Shown in pieces: positions 39,786-49,361 of a DNA stretch of 64,000 bases. The DNA lies in the NCBI RefSeq assembly GCF_014489115.1, contig NZ_JACTAH010000001.1, forward strand, positions 1,054,001 to 1,118,000. The letters are read 5' to 3'. The DNA is from Thauera sedimentorum (GTDB taxonomy: Bacteria; Pseudomonadota; Gammaproteobacteria; Burkholderiales; Rhodocyclaceae). Made by a program: the position numbers and the translations under genes. The stretch's first letter is position 1; each line of letters begins with the position of its first letter. The notes under the pieces were generated by a model, which saw only the letters and a list, made by a program, of their open reading frames with translations, was not told where the DNA came from and searched no databases.

Positions 39786-41860
39786 ATGAGAAACAATCAA
39801 CCGGTCACCGCCGTTGAAACCGAAGTGCCCGAGGGGCGCATCATCCACAGCCGCACCGACCTCAAGGGGCGCATCGTCGAGGCGAACGACCTGTTCGTCG
39901 AGCTCTCCGGCTTCAGCCGCGAAGAGCTGATCGGCCAGCCGCACAACATCATCCGCCATCCCGACATGCCCCCGGAAGCCTTCGCCGACCTCTGGGACCA
40001 CCTCAAGCGCGGCGAGGCCTGGCGCGGGCTGGTGAAGAACCGGCGCAAGGATGGCGGTTTCTACTGGGTGGAGGCCTTTGCCTCGCCGGTCCGCGAAGAT
40101 GGCCAGGTGGTGGGCTACGAGTCGGTGCGCCGGCGGGTGGACCCCGCCACCGTGCGGGTGGTGGACAGGCTGTACCGGCGGTTCCGCCAAGGCCGTGCGC
40201 GTGGGCTGGCGATCCGCCACGGCCAGGTGGTGCGCACCGGCCTGCTGGGGCGCATCCTCGGCATGAGCATGCGCGAACGGCTGGCCGCCAGCAGGGGCGC
40301 CATCCTGCTGGCGGTGCTCGCGGTTGGCGCCACCGGCTACCTGGGCATGCAGGCTTCCAATGCCTCGCTGCGCACCGTCTACGACGACCGCCTGGTGGTC
40401 ATGGGCCAGCTGGCCTCGATACGCGACGCTGGCGGCGATGCCCGGCTGGCGATGGCGACGGCCGAGGCGGCGGACGCCGCCCAGCGCGTGGCGGTGCTCG
40501 AGGAGTCCGCCGCACGTATCGAGTCGGCATGGAAGGCCTTCCGCGCCACCTACCTGGTCGAGGACGAACGCCGCCTGGCCGATGAGCTCGATCCGCTGCT
40601 GGGCGGCTTTGCCGGCTATCTTGCCGAAGGCCGGCGCCTGCTCGCCGCCGGCGCGGCCGACGAGGCCCGTGCGCTGGCGCGCGACGAGCGCCGCTTCGAC
40701 CATGCTGGGCTGGAGGATCGCCTTGACCGCCTGATCGCCGTGCAGTTGCGGGTCGGCGCGGAGGAAATGAACGCCGGTGAAGCGCGCTATCGCAACGCAC
40801 TGCTGGTGTTCGGCGTGCTGATCGGCCTGGTGCTGGTCCTCGAGGCCTATCTGCATTTCTACGTGCACGGCATGGTGCGCGACCTGCGCGAACTCGAGCA
40901 GATGGTGGCGCGGGCGCAGAAGGAGGGCGACCTGCGCAGCGTGGTGCACGTGAATCGCAACGACGAGATCGGCCATCTGGCCGATGCCTTCAACTGCATG
41001 GTGGCCAACATGCAGACCATACTGGTCTCCATCCACCAGACCACGCAGCGCGTGTCGACCCAGTCCGGGGTGCTGGCGAGCAGCAGCGAGCAGGTGTCTG
41101 CCGGCGCCGCGGCATCGAGCGAGGCGGCATCCTCGACCGCGGCGGCGGTCGAGGAGGTGACGGTGGCGATCAACGAGGTGGCCGAACACGCCCGCCGTGC
41201 CACCGAGGTGGCGCGCGAATCCTCGGCGCTGGCCACCGAGGGCATGCGCACGGCGAGCAACGCCGCGGCAGAAATCGGCAAGGTGGCGCATACCGCGGAG
41301 AGCACTGCGCGGGCCATGGAGCGCCTGGCCGCCTCCTCCGAGGATATCGGCCGCATCGCCACGGTGATCCGCGAAATTGCCGACCAGACCAACCTCCTGG
41401 CGCTCAATGCGGCCATCGAGGCCGCCCGACGGGCGAACAGGGCCGCGGCTTCGCGGTGGTGGCCGACGAGGTGCGCAAGCTGGCCGAACGTACCGGCGCT
41501 GCGACCGCCGAGATCTCCCAGATCCTCGAAACCCTGCGCGACGAAACCCGCGAGGCGGCCGGTGGCGCCCAGCGCGCCGAAGAGCAGGTGCAGAGCGGGG
41601 TCGCGCTGGCCGAGGCGGCGCGCGACGCGCTGTCGGCCATCCACGGTGCGGCCGAGCGTTGCGTGACCCTGGTGGGCGACATCGAACTGGCCACCAACGA
41701 GCAGTCGGAAGCGGCCACCTCGATTGCGCGCAACGTCGAGCGGATCGCCGAAATGTCCGAGGAAGGCGCCGCCTCGGTGGCCAGCGTGGCCGGCTCTTCG
41801 CGCGAACTGGCGGAGGTCTCCGGCGTGCTCGCCCGCGCCGTGTCGCGCTTCAGGATCTAG
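39786..41860 (+). pseudogene. Aer-like PAS methyl-accepting chemotaxis protein, frameshifted
   Basis: The frame opens at 39786 with a PAS domain almost identical in motif to the receptor at 11491-13125 ([46 protein letters not shown]). Transmembrane helices follow near residues 170-188 and 337-357, then a signalling domain up to '...[14 protein letters not shown]'. Just after this, at about 41426-41432, one base is missing. The first frame becomes nonsense and stops at 41666, while the correct continuation ([21 protein letters not shown]...) is in another frame and ends at 41860. Restoring one base gives a normal receptor of about 690 residues. It is either a real inactivating deletion or a sequencing error. 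A FliA promoter precedes it. Confidence 0.82.
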
Positions 41861-41926
41861 CCCGGCTCAGAGATCTCAACCGAACACTTGCCCGGTATCG
41901 CATTTGCATCGGGCATGGCATCCCCC

Positions 41927-41998
41927 GTAGGAGCGGCCTTGGCCGCGATTGCGCGGTTCGGGTACCAACGCACCAATCGCGGCCAAGGCCGCTCCTAC
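41927..41998. repeat. REP-like palindromic element, copy 8
   Basis: The arms are GTAGGAGCGGCCTTGGCCGC and its exact inverse. It lies 22 bp left of another copy, between the convergent receptor genes. Confidence 0.9.
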
Positions 41999-42020
41999 CA
42001 ACCCTTCGCGGGCCTCGGCG

Positions 42021-42092
42021 GTAGGAGCGGGCTTGCCCGCGATGCGACGGTTCCCGCAGCAACGCACGACTCGCGGCCAAGGCCGCTCCTGC
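42021..42092. repeat. REP-like element, copy 9, chimeric arms
   Basis: The left arm is the GGGCTTGCCCGC type. The right arm is the GGCCAAGGCCGCTCCTGC type. It is the opposite combination to copy 6. The right end abuts the TGA stop of the downstream receptor gene. Confidence 0.85.
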
Positions 42093-42095
42093 TGC

Positions 42096-43976
42096 TCAGA
42101 GCTTGAAGCCGGAGAGCAGGCGCTCGGTGGCGTCGGCGACCGCGCTCATCTCCGAGAGCGTCCGGCGCGAGGTCTGCAGCGCGTCGTCGGCGGCCAGCAG
42201 GCGGGCGTTGATCTGCTCGGTGCTCTGCGCCATCAGCGTGGTGGCGTTGGTCTGCTCGCGGGTGGACAGGGCGATTTCGCCGATGCGCTCCACCGCCTCC
42301 TGCAGGCGGGCCTGCATCTCGGCGATGCGTTCGGCCGCCGCATTGCTCAAGGCCACGCTGGTTTCCACTTCGCTGGTGGTGGTGCGCATGCGCGAGGCGG
42401 CCTGGCCGGTCTCGGTGCGCACGCGCTCGATCATCTTGCCGATCTCCAGCGTCGCGCCGGCGGTGCGCTCTGCGAGCTTGCGCACCTCGTCGGCCACCAC
42501 CGCGAAGCCGCGGCCCTGTTCGCCGGCGCGCGCGGCCTCGATGGCCGCATTGAGCGCCAGCAGGTTGGTCTGGTCGGCGATCTCGCGGATCACCTCGACG
42601 ATGCCGCTGATCTGTTCGGAGCTGGTTTCCAGCTGTTCGAGCACGGTGGACAGGGCGTTGACCTCGTCCATGGTGCGGGCGGCATTGCTCGCCGCCTCGC
42701 GCACCTGCTGCACGCCGTTGGCCGACAGGTCGCCGGTCTCGTGCATCAGGCGGTCGGCGTCGCCGGCATTGTCGGCGATGTGCGAGACGGCCACGGTAAT
42801 CTCCTCGATGGTGGCGGCGTTGGAGCTGGAGATGTCGGCAAGCTGGCTGGACTCCGCGGCGATGGTGCCCATGGTGTCCTCCAGGCTGCGTACCCCGCCG
42901 GTGAGCCGGGCGGTCTCGTCGTTGAGCGAGCGGAACATTTCGTGCAGACGCCCGAGAAAGGTGTTGAAGGCCTGGGCGACCTTGCCGATCTCGTCCTCGC
43001 TGCGGATGTCGAGGCGGGCGGTCAGATCGCCTTCGCCCTGAGCGATCTCGGCCAGCGCGTTGCGGATGCGACGCAGGCCGGAGAGCAGGCGCGAGAGCAC
43101 CATGGAGGCGATGCCGGCCGCCGCCGCGGTGGCCAGCGCGAGCACCGCGACGATGCCGAGCAGCAGGGTGTCGAGCGGGGCGAGCACCACCTCGCGCTTC
43201 ATCGCGATGCCCAGCACCCAGTCGGTGTCCGGCACCGCGCGGGCCAGCATGAAGTAGTCGGTGCCGCCTGCGCGGATCGCCGCCAGCGCGTCGCCGCCGG
43301 CGATCCGTTCGACGCGGGCCGGATCCAGGTCCGCGGAAAACTCGCCGACCGGCTTGAGCACCAGGTCCGGCGTGGCATGCGCCAGGATGGTGCCGTCGCG
43401 GTGCAGCAGGAAGGCCTGGCCTTCGCCGGGGATGGGGTTGTCGAGCAGGGCCTTGACCAGCTTGTCCATCGACACGTCGGCGGCCACCACGGCGGCGGTG
43501 CGCCCGCCTTCGCGCACGGCGGCCGACAGCGACACCACCAGCAGGCCGGAGGAGGCGTCGGTGTAGGGCTTGGAGACGAAGCTGCGGTCGCCGGCGGCCT
43601 CGGCGCCCTGATACCAGGGTCGCCCGGTGGGGTCGTAGCCCGCCGGCAGGTTCTGCGGCGAGCTGAACACCGTGCGGCGGTCCTCGTAGCCGACATAGAC
43701 CAGGTCGAAGCCGCCACCCTGCTGGAAACGCTGCAGCCACGGCAGGATGTCCTCGTCCAGCGCGACCTCGCGCAGCGCGGCGACCTGGCGCGCTCGCGAG
43801 CCCACCCATTCCGACACCAGCTGCACGTAGCCGGCGGCAACCCCGCGGCCCTCGCGCTCCACGCTGTCGAGCAGCAGGTTGCGCAACTGGTAGTAGGAGA
43901 CCGCGCCGCTGACCGCGGCGGTGAGCAGGATCATCAGCGCCACGAAGGCGATCAGGCGTGCTTGCAGCGATTTCAT
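42096..43976 (-). CDS. Methyl-accepting chemotaxis protein, dCache-like sensor
   Basis: The 626-residue chemoreceptor has TM1 at residues 9-27, a large periplasmic double-Cache-like domain (30-270) with '[66 protein letters not shown]', TM2 at about 278-300, HAMP, and a signalling domain with the intact [37 protein letters not shown] tip. The dCache ligand pocket would bind amino acids, carboxylates or similar; the exact ligand is not readable. AGGAGG precedes the ATG at 43976. No C-terminal pentapeptide tether is seen. Confidence 0.92.
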   Translation of the reverse strand: MKSLQARLIAFVALMILLTAAVSGAVSYYQLRNLLLDSVEREGRGVAAGYVQLVSEWVGSRARQVAALREVALDEDILPWLQRFQQGGGFDLVYVGYEDRRTVFSSPQNLPAGYDPTGRPWYQGAEAAGDRSFVSKPYTDASSGLLVVSLSAAVREGGRTAAVVAADVSMDKLVKALLDNPIPGEGQAFLLHRDGTILAHATPDLVLKPVGEFSADLDPARVERIAGGDALAAIRAGGTDYFMLARAVPDTDWVLGIAMKREVVLAPLDTLLLGIVAVLALATAAAAGIASMVLSRLLSGLRRIRNALAEIAQGEGDLTARLDIRSEDEIGKVAQAFNTFLGRLHEMFRSLNDETARLTGGVRSLEDTMGTIAAESSQLADISSSNAATIEEITVAVSHIADNAGDADRLMHETGDLSANGVQQVREAASNAARTMDEVNALSTVLEQLETSSEQISGIVEVIREIADQTNLLALNAAIEAARAGEQGRGFAVVADEVRKLAERTAGATLEIGKMIERVRTETGQAASRMRTTTSEVETSVALSNAAAERIAEMQARLQEAVERIGEIALSTREQTNATTLMAQSTEQINARLLAADDALQTSRRTLSEMSAVADATERLLSGFKL

Positions 43977-44074
43977 CGTCGGCCTCCTGTGCGGCGTCGC
44001 TTGCCGCGGGTGGATGCTGTGTCGGTTCGGTTACGGCATTGCGTGGGCGACCTTGCTGTGCGGGTGGCGGGCGA

Positions 44075-45712
44075 TCAGACCTGGAAACGGGCTGCGGCGT
44101 CGTGCATGCGCGCGGCCATGGCCTCGAGATCGCGCACCGAGCCGGAGGTCTGCGCCAGCGCGGCGGTGCTTTCGTCGCTGGATCGCGCGATGGTCTCCAG
44201 CTGCCGCGCGATGGTGTCGCTGGCCACCGCCTGCTCGCGCAGTGCGCTGGTGATGTCGCTGGCCACGCCGACCACGCGCTGTGCGCCCTGTTCGATGCGC
44301 ACGATCACCTCGCCGGCCTCGCGGGCCAGCTCAGCGTCTTGGTTCACCTGTTCGACCATGCGCCGCATGTCGGCCACCGCGCGGTCGGCCTGTGCCTGCA
44401 CCGCGTCGATCTTCTCGCCGATGTCCTGGGTGGCGAGCGCGGTGCGTTCCGCGAGCTTGCGCACCTCGTCGGCCACCACCGCGAAGCCGCGGCCCTGTTC
44501 GCCGGCGCGGGCGGCCTCGATGGCCGCGTTGAGCGCCAGCAGGTTGGTCTGGTCCGCCACCTCGCGGATGGTCTGCACGATACCGGTGATCGCCGCCGAC
44601 TGTTCGCCGAGCTGCTCCACCCGCCGCGCGGCGGCGCGTACCTCTTCCACGGTGCCCAGCATCTGGGTGACGGTGCGGCTCACCACGCGGCCGCCGTCGC
44701 TGGCGAGGTCGGCCGATTCGCGGGTGATGGCCAGGGTCTGCTCGGCGTTGTCGCGCACGTGGTTGATGGATACGGTGAGCTCTTCGATCGAGGCCGCCAC
44801 GGTGGCGGTCGAATCATTGAGCACGGAGACGCTGGCGTCGATTTCGCCAACGGCGCCCGACACCGCCGCGGCGTTGCCGGCGACGCTTTCGGCCTGGCCG
44901 CCGATCTCGCGCACCAGGGCCTGGAAGCTGTCGAGCATGGCGTTGAAGCCACGCCCGGTGGCGGCGATCTCGTCACGGCCCTGGGCCTCCGCACGCATGC
45001 GCAGGTCGTGCTCCGCCGCCACGCGGGTCATGGTGCGCTCCAGAGCCGACAGGCTGCGGGCGATGCGCCGTACGATCACCGTGGCCATCAGTGCGACACC
45101 GGCAATCACTGCCGCGGCTGCGATAAGGAGGGCTGCGCGTACCGTTTCATAGCTGTCCTGCGCGCGTGCGAGCGCGAGTTCATGGTTGGCGGCCTCCTGC
45201 TTCTGGATCGACTCGACGATCTCCGCCAGGCCCTTGGAGAACTCGCGGTCCATGCCGCGCACCGCGCGGTCGACCGTCTTGCCGGCCTCGGGATCGTAGC
45301 GGTCGAACTGGGCCAGCGCGGCGCGGTAGCGTTCGCCCATCTGCTTGTGCTCGGCGAGCAGGGCGTTGAGGTTGGCGCTCACCGCCGGTTCAATCGCGAG
45401 ATAGGGGGCGAGCTTGCCGAGTTCGTCGGCGACCTCGGCCTCGGCCTCGCGGAAGCCTTTCTGGTAGCGCTCGAAGAGTTCGGCGTCGTTGCCGCGGATC
45501 AGGATGTTCTTCCACTCCTGGATCTGCGTCTTGAAGGCGGAGTCCGCCCGGCCCACCGCGACCAGCGCGTGCTGGCCGGTCTCGATGCGCTCGAGGACCC
45601 CATTGAGGTCGCGGTTGAACTGCGAGAGCGTGAACAGAGAGAACAGCCCCACCAGCAACACCCCGGCGGAGGCGAGCAGCGAGAGCAGGATCAGGCGGGT
45701 CTTTACGGTCAT
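44075..45712 (-). CDS. Methyl-accepting chemotaxis protein, 4HB type
   Basis: The 545-residue receptor has TM1 at residues 8-28, a periplasmic helical domain (30-190) with '[66 protein letters not shown]', TM2 at about 192-212, HAMP, and the conserved signalling tip ([37 protein letters not shown]). The sensory domain belongs to the 4HB/helical bimodular type without a specific ligand signature. A GAGGTG lies just ahead of the ATG. A near-consensus FliA promoter lies 39 bp upstream, so it is part of the flagellar/chemotaxis regulon. Confidence 0.92.
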   Translation of the reverse strand: MTVKTRLILLSLLASAGVLLVGLFSLFTLSQFNRDLNGVLERIETGQHALVAVGRADSAFKTQIQEWKNILIRGNDAELFERYQKGFREAEAEVADELGKLAPYLAIEPAVSANLNALLAEHKQMGERYRAALAQFDRYDPEAGKTVDRAVRGMDREFSKGLAEIVESIQKQEAANHELALARAQDSYETVRAALLIAAAAVIAGVALMATVIVRRIARSLSALERTMTRVAAEHDLRMRAEAQGRDEIAATGRGFNAMLDSFQALVREIGGQAESVAGNAAAVSGAVGEIDASVSVLNDSTATVAASIEELTVSINHVRDNAEQTLAITRESADLASDGGRVVSRTVTQMLGTVEEVRAAARRVEQLGEQSAAITGIVQTIREVADQTNLLALNAAIEAARAGEQGRGFAVVADEVRKLAERTALATQDIGEKIDAVQAQADRAVADMRRMVEQVNQDAELAREAGEVIVRIEQGAQRVVGVASDITSALREQAVASDTIARQLETIARSSDESTAALAQTSGSVRDLEAMAARMHDAAARFQV

Positions 45713-45750
45713 GGCTCACCTCGGAAACGGATAGTAGGGGTTGCGATTCC

Positions 45751-45778
45751 ATATCGGCCGCGAACAGTTCCGACTTTA
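45751..45778 (-). promoter_or_regulatory. FliA (sigma-28) promoter of the MCP at 45712
   Basis: On the minus strand, TAAAG (45778-45774), 15-base spacer, then GCCGATAT (45758-45751), seven of eight matches to GCCGATAA. Transcription would start near 45745, 33 bp upstream of the ATG. Confidence 0.78.
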
Positions 45779-45987
45779 GACAGGTCCGGCGAGCGGGCAC
45801 CGGCTGTCCGGCAAGTGCTTCGTGGCTGGCTCAGGCCGGGATTGGGCTTCATGACGCAAGCGCACCGTCGTCATTCATATGTAGTACAAAAGTGTTATCA
45901 ACGCGCTCCTTGCGCGGCGCTGCAGTTCCCGATTGACAATTTGTAAGGCTCTGTTTCACAGTTGGCGGTGAACTAATTGTCGCTGCG

Positions 45988-48261
45988 ATGCAGACAGGCA
46001 TCGGCAAACCGGGCCGCGAACAGGCCGAGCTTCGCCATGGAGACAGCGTGACGGACGAATTCCATTACAGCGACGAGATCCTTGCCGACGATCTCGCGGA
46101 TGCGCCGCAGGTATGGCGGGTCCTGGTGGTCGATGACGACCCCGACGTTCACGCCTCCACCCGTTTCGCGCTCAGCGGCCTGCGCGTGGTCGAGCGCCCC
46201 CTGGAACTGCTCCATGCCCACAGTGCCGCGGAGGCGCTGGTCGTGCTGGAGCGCGAGCGCGACATCGCGGTGATGCTGCTCGACGTGGTGATGGAACAGG
46301 AGGACGCCGGGCTGCGCCTGGTGGACAAGGTCCGGGCGATGCCCGGCCTGCAGAACCTGCGCATCATCCTGCGCACCGGGCAACCCGGCTACGCGCCCGA
46401 GGCCGAGACCATCGCGCGCTACGACATCAACGACTACAAGACCAAGAGCGAACTGACGCGCGCCAAGCTGTTCGCCTCGCTCACCGCCGCGGTGCGCTCG
46501 TACGAGCAGCTGCAGCGCATCGAAGGGGGGCGGCGTGGACTCGCGCAGATTCTCGATGCGAGTCACCAGTTGGTGAGCCAGGAAGGGCTGGAGGCCTTTG
46601 CCGCGGGCGTGATCACCCAGTTGGCGAGCTTCATGGGGACGCAGCCGGACGGCGTGGTCTGTGCCCGCAAGGACGAGCAGGAAACCGGTAGCGGCGCGGG
46701 CTATGAGATCGTGGCCGCGGCTGGCCGATACAGCGCACTGATGCGCTGCCGGCCGGAGGCGCTGACCGGTGATCCGGTGGTGAGCCTGTTGCGGCAGTGC
46801 CTGGATGAGCGGCGCAACGTCAGGACCGCGCACGGCATCTCGCTGCACTTTCCGGCCAACGGGGCCTCGTTTGCGGCCTATGTGGACACCGGACGCCGCG
46901 TGCCCGAGGTCGACGAGCAGTTGCTGCAGATGTTCTGCTCGCACATCGCCCTGTGCGGACGGAACGTGAAGCTGATGAGCCGGCTGAGCGAGCTTGCCTT
47001 CCGCGACCAGCTGGTCGGCCTGCCCAACCGCGTGTCCTTCCTGCAGGAGGTGGAGCGCAGGCTGGACGCGGGCGAGGAGGGACTGACGGTGGCGCTGGTG
47101 GATATCGACCACTTCGGCGCACTCAACGACCTGCTCGGGCACCGCTACGGGGACATGCTGCTTCAGGACGTTGCGCGACGTCTTTCCGCGATGGCGGCCG
47201 GCATGGGTGCCGTGGCACGCGTTGCGGGCGACGTCTTCGGGCTGGCGGGAAGCGATGCGCTGCTCGGCGCCGAGCGCATTGCTGCCCTGTTCGCGCAGCC
47301 CTTCGAGATCGAGGGGGGCGAGCAACGCATCTCGGCCTCGATCGGGCTGGTGCGTGCCGAACGGGGCGGCGATGCCGCGTCCCTGCTCAAGGACGCCTAC
47401 ATCGCCCTGAAGCGTGCGAAGAGCGAAGGCATGGGGCGCTGCGCCTACTTCAGCCCCGAGGTGGGCGTGGAGACGCGTGAGCGCACCCGGCTGCTGCATG
47501 GGCTGCGCGACGCGTTCCAGCATGAACGGCTGTTCCTCGCCTACCAGCCGCAGGTCGATCTCGCCAGCGGGCGCGTGCTCGGCTTCGAAGCGCTGCTGCG
47601 CTGGCGCAACGACGACGGCACCTTCGTGCCGCCGGACCGCTTCATTCCGCTGGCGGAGCAGTCCGGGCTGATCGTGCCGATCGGGCAATGGGTGCTGCGC
47701 TCCGCGCTGCACGTGCTGGCGGTGCTGGACCGCGAGGGCTTCCCTGGGCTGCGTGCGGCGGTGAACGTGTCGGTGGTGCAGTTCCGCGAGCCGCAGTTCG
47801 TCGAATCGGTGGACCGCGCCCTGGCCGATACCGGCATGAGCGCCGACCGCCTCGAGCTGGAGGTCACCGAATCGGTCTGCGTGCTCGGACAGGAGTCGGT
47901 GGCGGTGCAGCTCGGCGCGCTGACCCGGCGCGGCATCCAGGTGGCAATCGATGACTTCGGCACCGGGTTTTCGTCCCTGTCCTACCTCGACCGGCTGGGG
48001 GCCGACCGGCTGAAGATCGACCGCTCCTTCGTGCAGTCGCTCGAACAGGAGTGCGGCGGGGCGCGCATTGCCGAGATGATGATCGCGCTGGCACGCAGGC
48101 TGGGCATGCGCTCGATTGCCGAAGGCATCGAAACCGAGGCGCAGCGCCAGCGCCTGGCCGAGCTCGGCTGCGACGAGGGGCAGGGCTACCTGTTCGGCCG
48201 GCCGATGGCGCTCGATGACTTCAAGGCCTGGCTGAAGGCATGGCAGCCTGGCATCGCCTGA
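45988..48261 (+). CDS. REC-DUF3369-GGDEF(degenerate)-EAL response regulator
   Basis: The 757-residue protein has a receiver domain (about residues 40-165) starting VWRVLVVDDDPDVH, with the phosphoacceptor region 'VMLLDVVMEQEDAG' and 'YDINDYKTKSELTRAKLF'. DUF3369 follows (about 175-340), then a GGDEF domain whose motif is AGDVF (413-417), so cyclase activity is not expected. The EAL domain has intact FEALLRW, VNVSVVQF, ELEVTES, DDFGTGFS, KIDRSF and EGIET, so it should be a c-di-GMP phosphodiesterase. An alternative GTG start at 46048 has GGAG five bases ahead. The 3' end overlaps the lipoprotein gene by 22 bp, in a three-gene operon with a histidine kinase. Confidence 0.9.
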   Translation: MQTGIGKPGREQAELRHGDSVTDEFHYSDEILADDLADAPQVWRVLVVDDDPDVHASTRFALSGLRVVERPLELLHAHSAAEALVVLERERDIAVMLLDVVMEQEDAGLRLVDKVRAMPGLQNLRIILRTGQPGYAPEAETIARYDINDYKTKSELTRAKLFASLTAAVRSYEQLQRIEGGRRGLAQILDASHQLVSQEGLEAFAAGVITQLASFMGTQPDGVVCARKDEQETGSGAGYEIVAAAGRYSALMRCRPEALTGDPVVSLLRQCLDERRNVRTAHGISLHFPANGASFAAYVDTGRRVPEVDEQLLQMFCSHIALCGRNVKLMSRLSELAFRDQLVGLPNRVSFLQEVERRLDAGEEGLTVALVDIDHFGALNDLLGHRYGDMLLQDVARRLSAMAAGMGAVARVAGDVFGLAGSDALLGAERIAALFAQPFEIEGGEQRISASIGLVRAERGGDAASLLKDAYIALKRAKSEGMGRCAYFSPEVGVETRERTRLLHGLRDAFQHERLFLAYQPQVDLASGRVLGFEALLRWRNDDGTFVPPDRFIPLAEQSGLIVPIGQWVLRSALHVLAVLDREGFPGLRAAVNVSVVQFREPQFVESVDRALADTGMSADRLELEVTESVCVLGQESVAVQLGALTRRGIQVAIDDFGTGFSSLSYLDRLGADRLKIDRSFVQSLEQECGGARIAEMMIALARRLGMRSIAEGIETEAQRQRLAELGCDEGQGYLFGRPMALDDFKAWLKAWQPGIA

Positions 48262-49361
48262 GCGCAGGCCTTGCTGCCGCGCTGGCCGTGCTCCTGCTGT
48301 CCGCTTGCGGCACCGATGGCGGACAGCCCCTGCGCATAGGCTTCATCGGCAGTTTCACCGGCGGCGGGCACGACCTGGTGATCGGTGCGCGCAACGGCGT
48401 GCAGCAGGCAATCGACGAGTTCAATGCGGCCGGCGGCCACCGGGGCAGGATGGCCGAACTGGTCCTGGCGGACATGGCGGTCGATCCGCCGGAGATCGTC
48501 ATCGAGCACCTCAGGCGGCAGGGCGTGGAGTTCGTCATCGGGCCGCTGCTCAGTGGCGAGGCGCTCAGGCTCATGGCCTCGCCGGGGGCCGAGGCGCTGG
48601 TGTTCGTCAGTCCGTCGGCGACCACGCCCGATCTGGCCGGGCGGACCGACAGCTTCTTCCGCGTGGTGGCGACTACCGCGGAGTACGCGGCGTCCATGGC
48701 GCAGCGCCTGCATGCGCGCGGCCTGAGGACGGCTGCCGTGGTCCGCGAGACGACCAATCCGGAGTACAGCCAGAAGTGGCAGGAGAGTTTCGAGGCGCGC
48801 TTCGCCGCGCTTGGCGGGCGGGTGGTGGTGAGCGCCACGCTGGAGCCGGATGATCCCGGGACCTTCGACGCAGTGGCCCGTCAAGTCGCGTCGGCCGGGG
48901 CGGACGTGGCAGTGGTGATCGGCCGGCCGCTGGACGTCGCCCGCCTCGCCCAGCGGCTGCGCGCGCAGCCGGGACGGCAGCCGGTGCTGGCCAGCGCCGA
49001 GTGGGGCGGCGGCGAGAGCCTGCCCGAACTGGGCGGTCGCGCGGTCGAGGGCGCGCTCGTCCAGCAGTTCTTCGATCGCGACTCGAACGCCCCGCGCTAT
49101 CTGCATTTTGCCGAGGCCTACGCGGAGCGCTACCGTCAGGCGCCCGGGTTCGTGGCGGTCATGGCCCACGATGCCGCGACCGCGGTGCTGGAGGCGATCC
49201 GGCAGCGGCGGGCGGGCGAGTCCGCGCTCGAGGCGATGCGCGGCGTGGACGGACTGGAGGGCTTGCAGCAGACGCTGCAGTTCGACATCCATGGAGACAG
49301 CTCCCGTGCGGCCTTCCCGAACCGGGTCGAGGCGGGGCGCTTCGTGAGGGATGGCGAATGA
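48240..49361 (+). CDS. Type-1 periplasmic ligand-binding lipoprotein (LivJ-like), sensory
   Basis: The 373-residue protein has a lipoprotein signal with lipobox LLSAC (Cys23) and a branched-chain-amino-acid-type (Peripla_BP_6) receptor fold: 'LRIGFIGSFTGGGHDLVIGARNGVQQAIDEFNAAGG', 'VEFVIGPLLSGEALRLM', 'TAAVVRETTNPEYSQKWQESFEARFAALGGRVV' and 'GFVAVMAHDAATAVLEAI'. No ABC permease or ATPase genes adjoin it. It is fused in expression to a histidine kinase (ATGA overlap at 49358-49361) and overlaps the REC-EAL gene by 22 bp. It is most simply read as the ligand sensor for that kinase. Confidence 0.85.
   Translation: MAAWHRLSAGLAAALAVLLLSACGTDGGQPLRIGFIGSFTGGGHDLVIGARNGVQQAIDEFNAAGGHRGRMAELVLADMAVDPPEIVIEHLRRQGVEFVIGPLLSGEALRLMASPGAEALVFVSPSATTPDLAGRTDSFFRVVATTAEYAASMAQRLHARGLRTAAVVRETTNPEYSQKWQESFEARFAALGGRVVVSATLEPDDPGTFDAVARQVASAGADVAVVIGRPLDVARLAQRLRAQPGRQPVLASAEWGGGESLPELGGRAVEGALVQQFFDRDSNAPRYLHFAEAYAERYRQAPGFVAVMAHDAATAVLEAIRQRRAGESALEAMRGVDGLEGLQQTLQFDIHGDSSRAAFPNRVEAGRFVRDGE

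Noticed and set aside
41421..41456. Programmed frameshifting in the chemoreceptor
   Set aside because: There is no slippery heptamer or pseudoknot, and family members do not use frameshifting; a deletion or sequence error is simpler.
2874..42092. CRISPR-like array from repeated GTAGGAGCGG units
   Set aside because: Copies are scattered over 40 kb, palindromic, and without regular spacers or cas genes.
41949..45152. A 1067-codon open frame on the plus strand
   Set aside because: It is antisense to two clearly conserved chemoreceptors and passes through two REP copies; the composition (Ala/Ser/Arg-rich) is that of a shadow frame.
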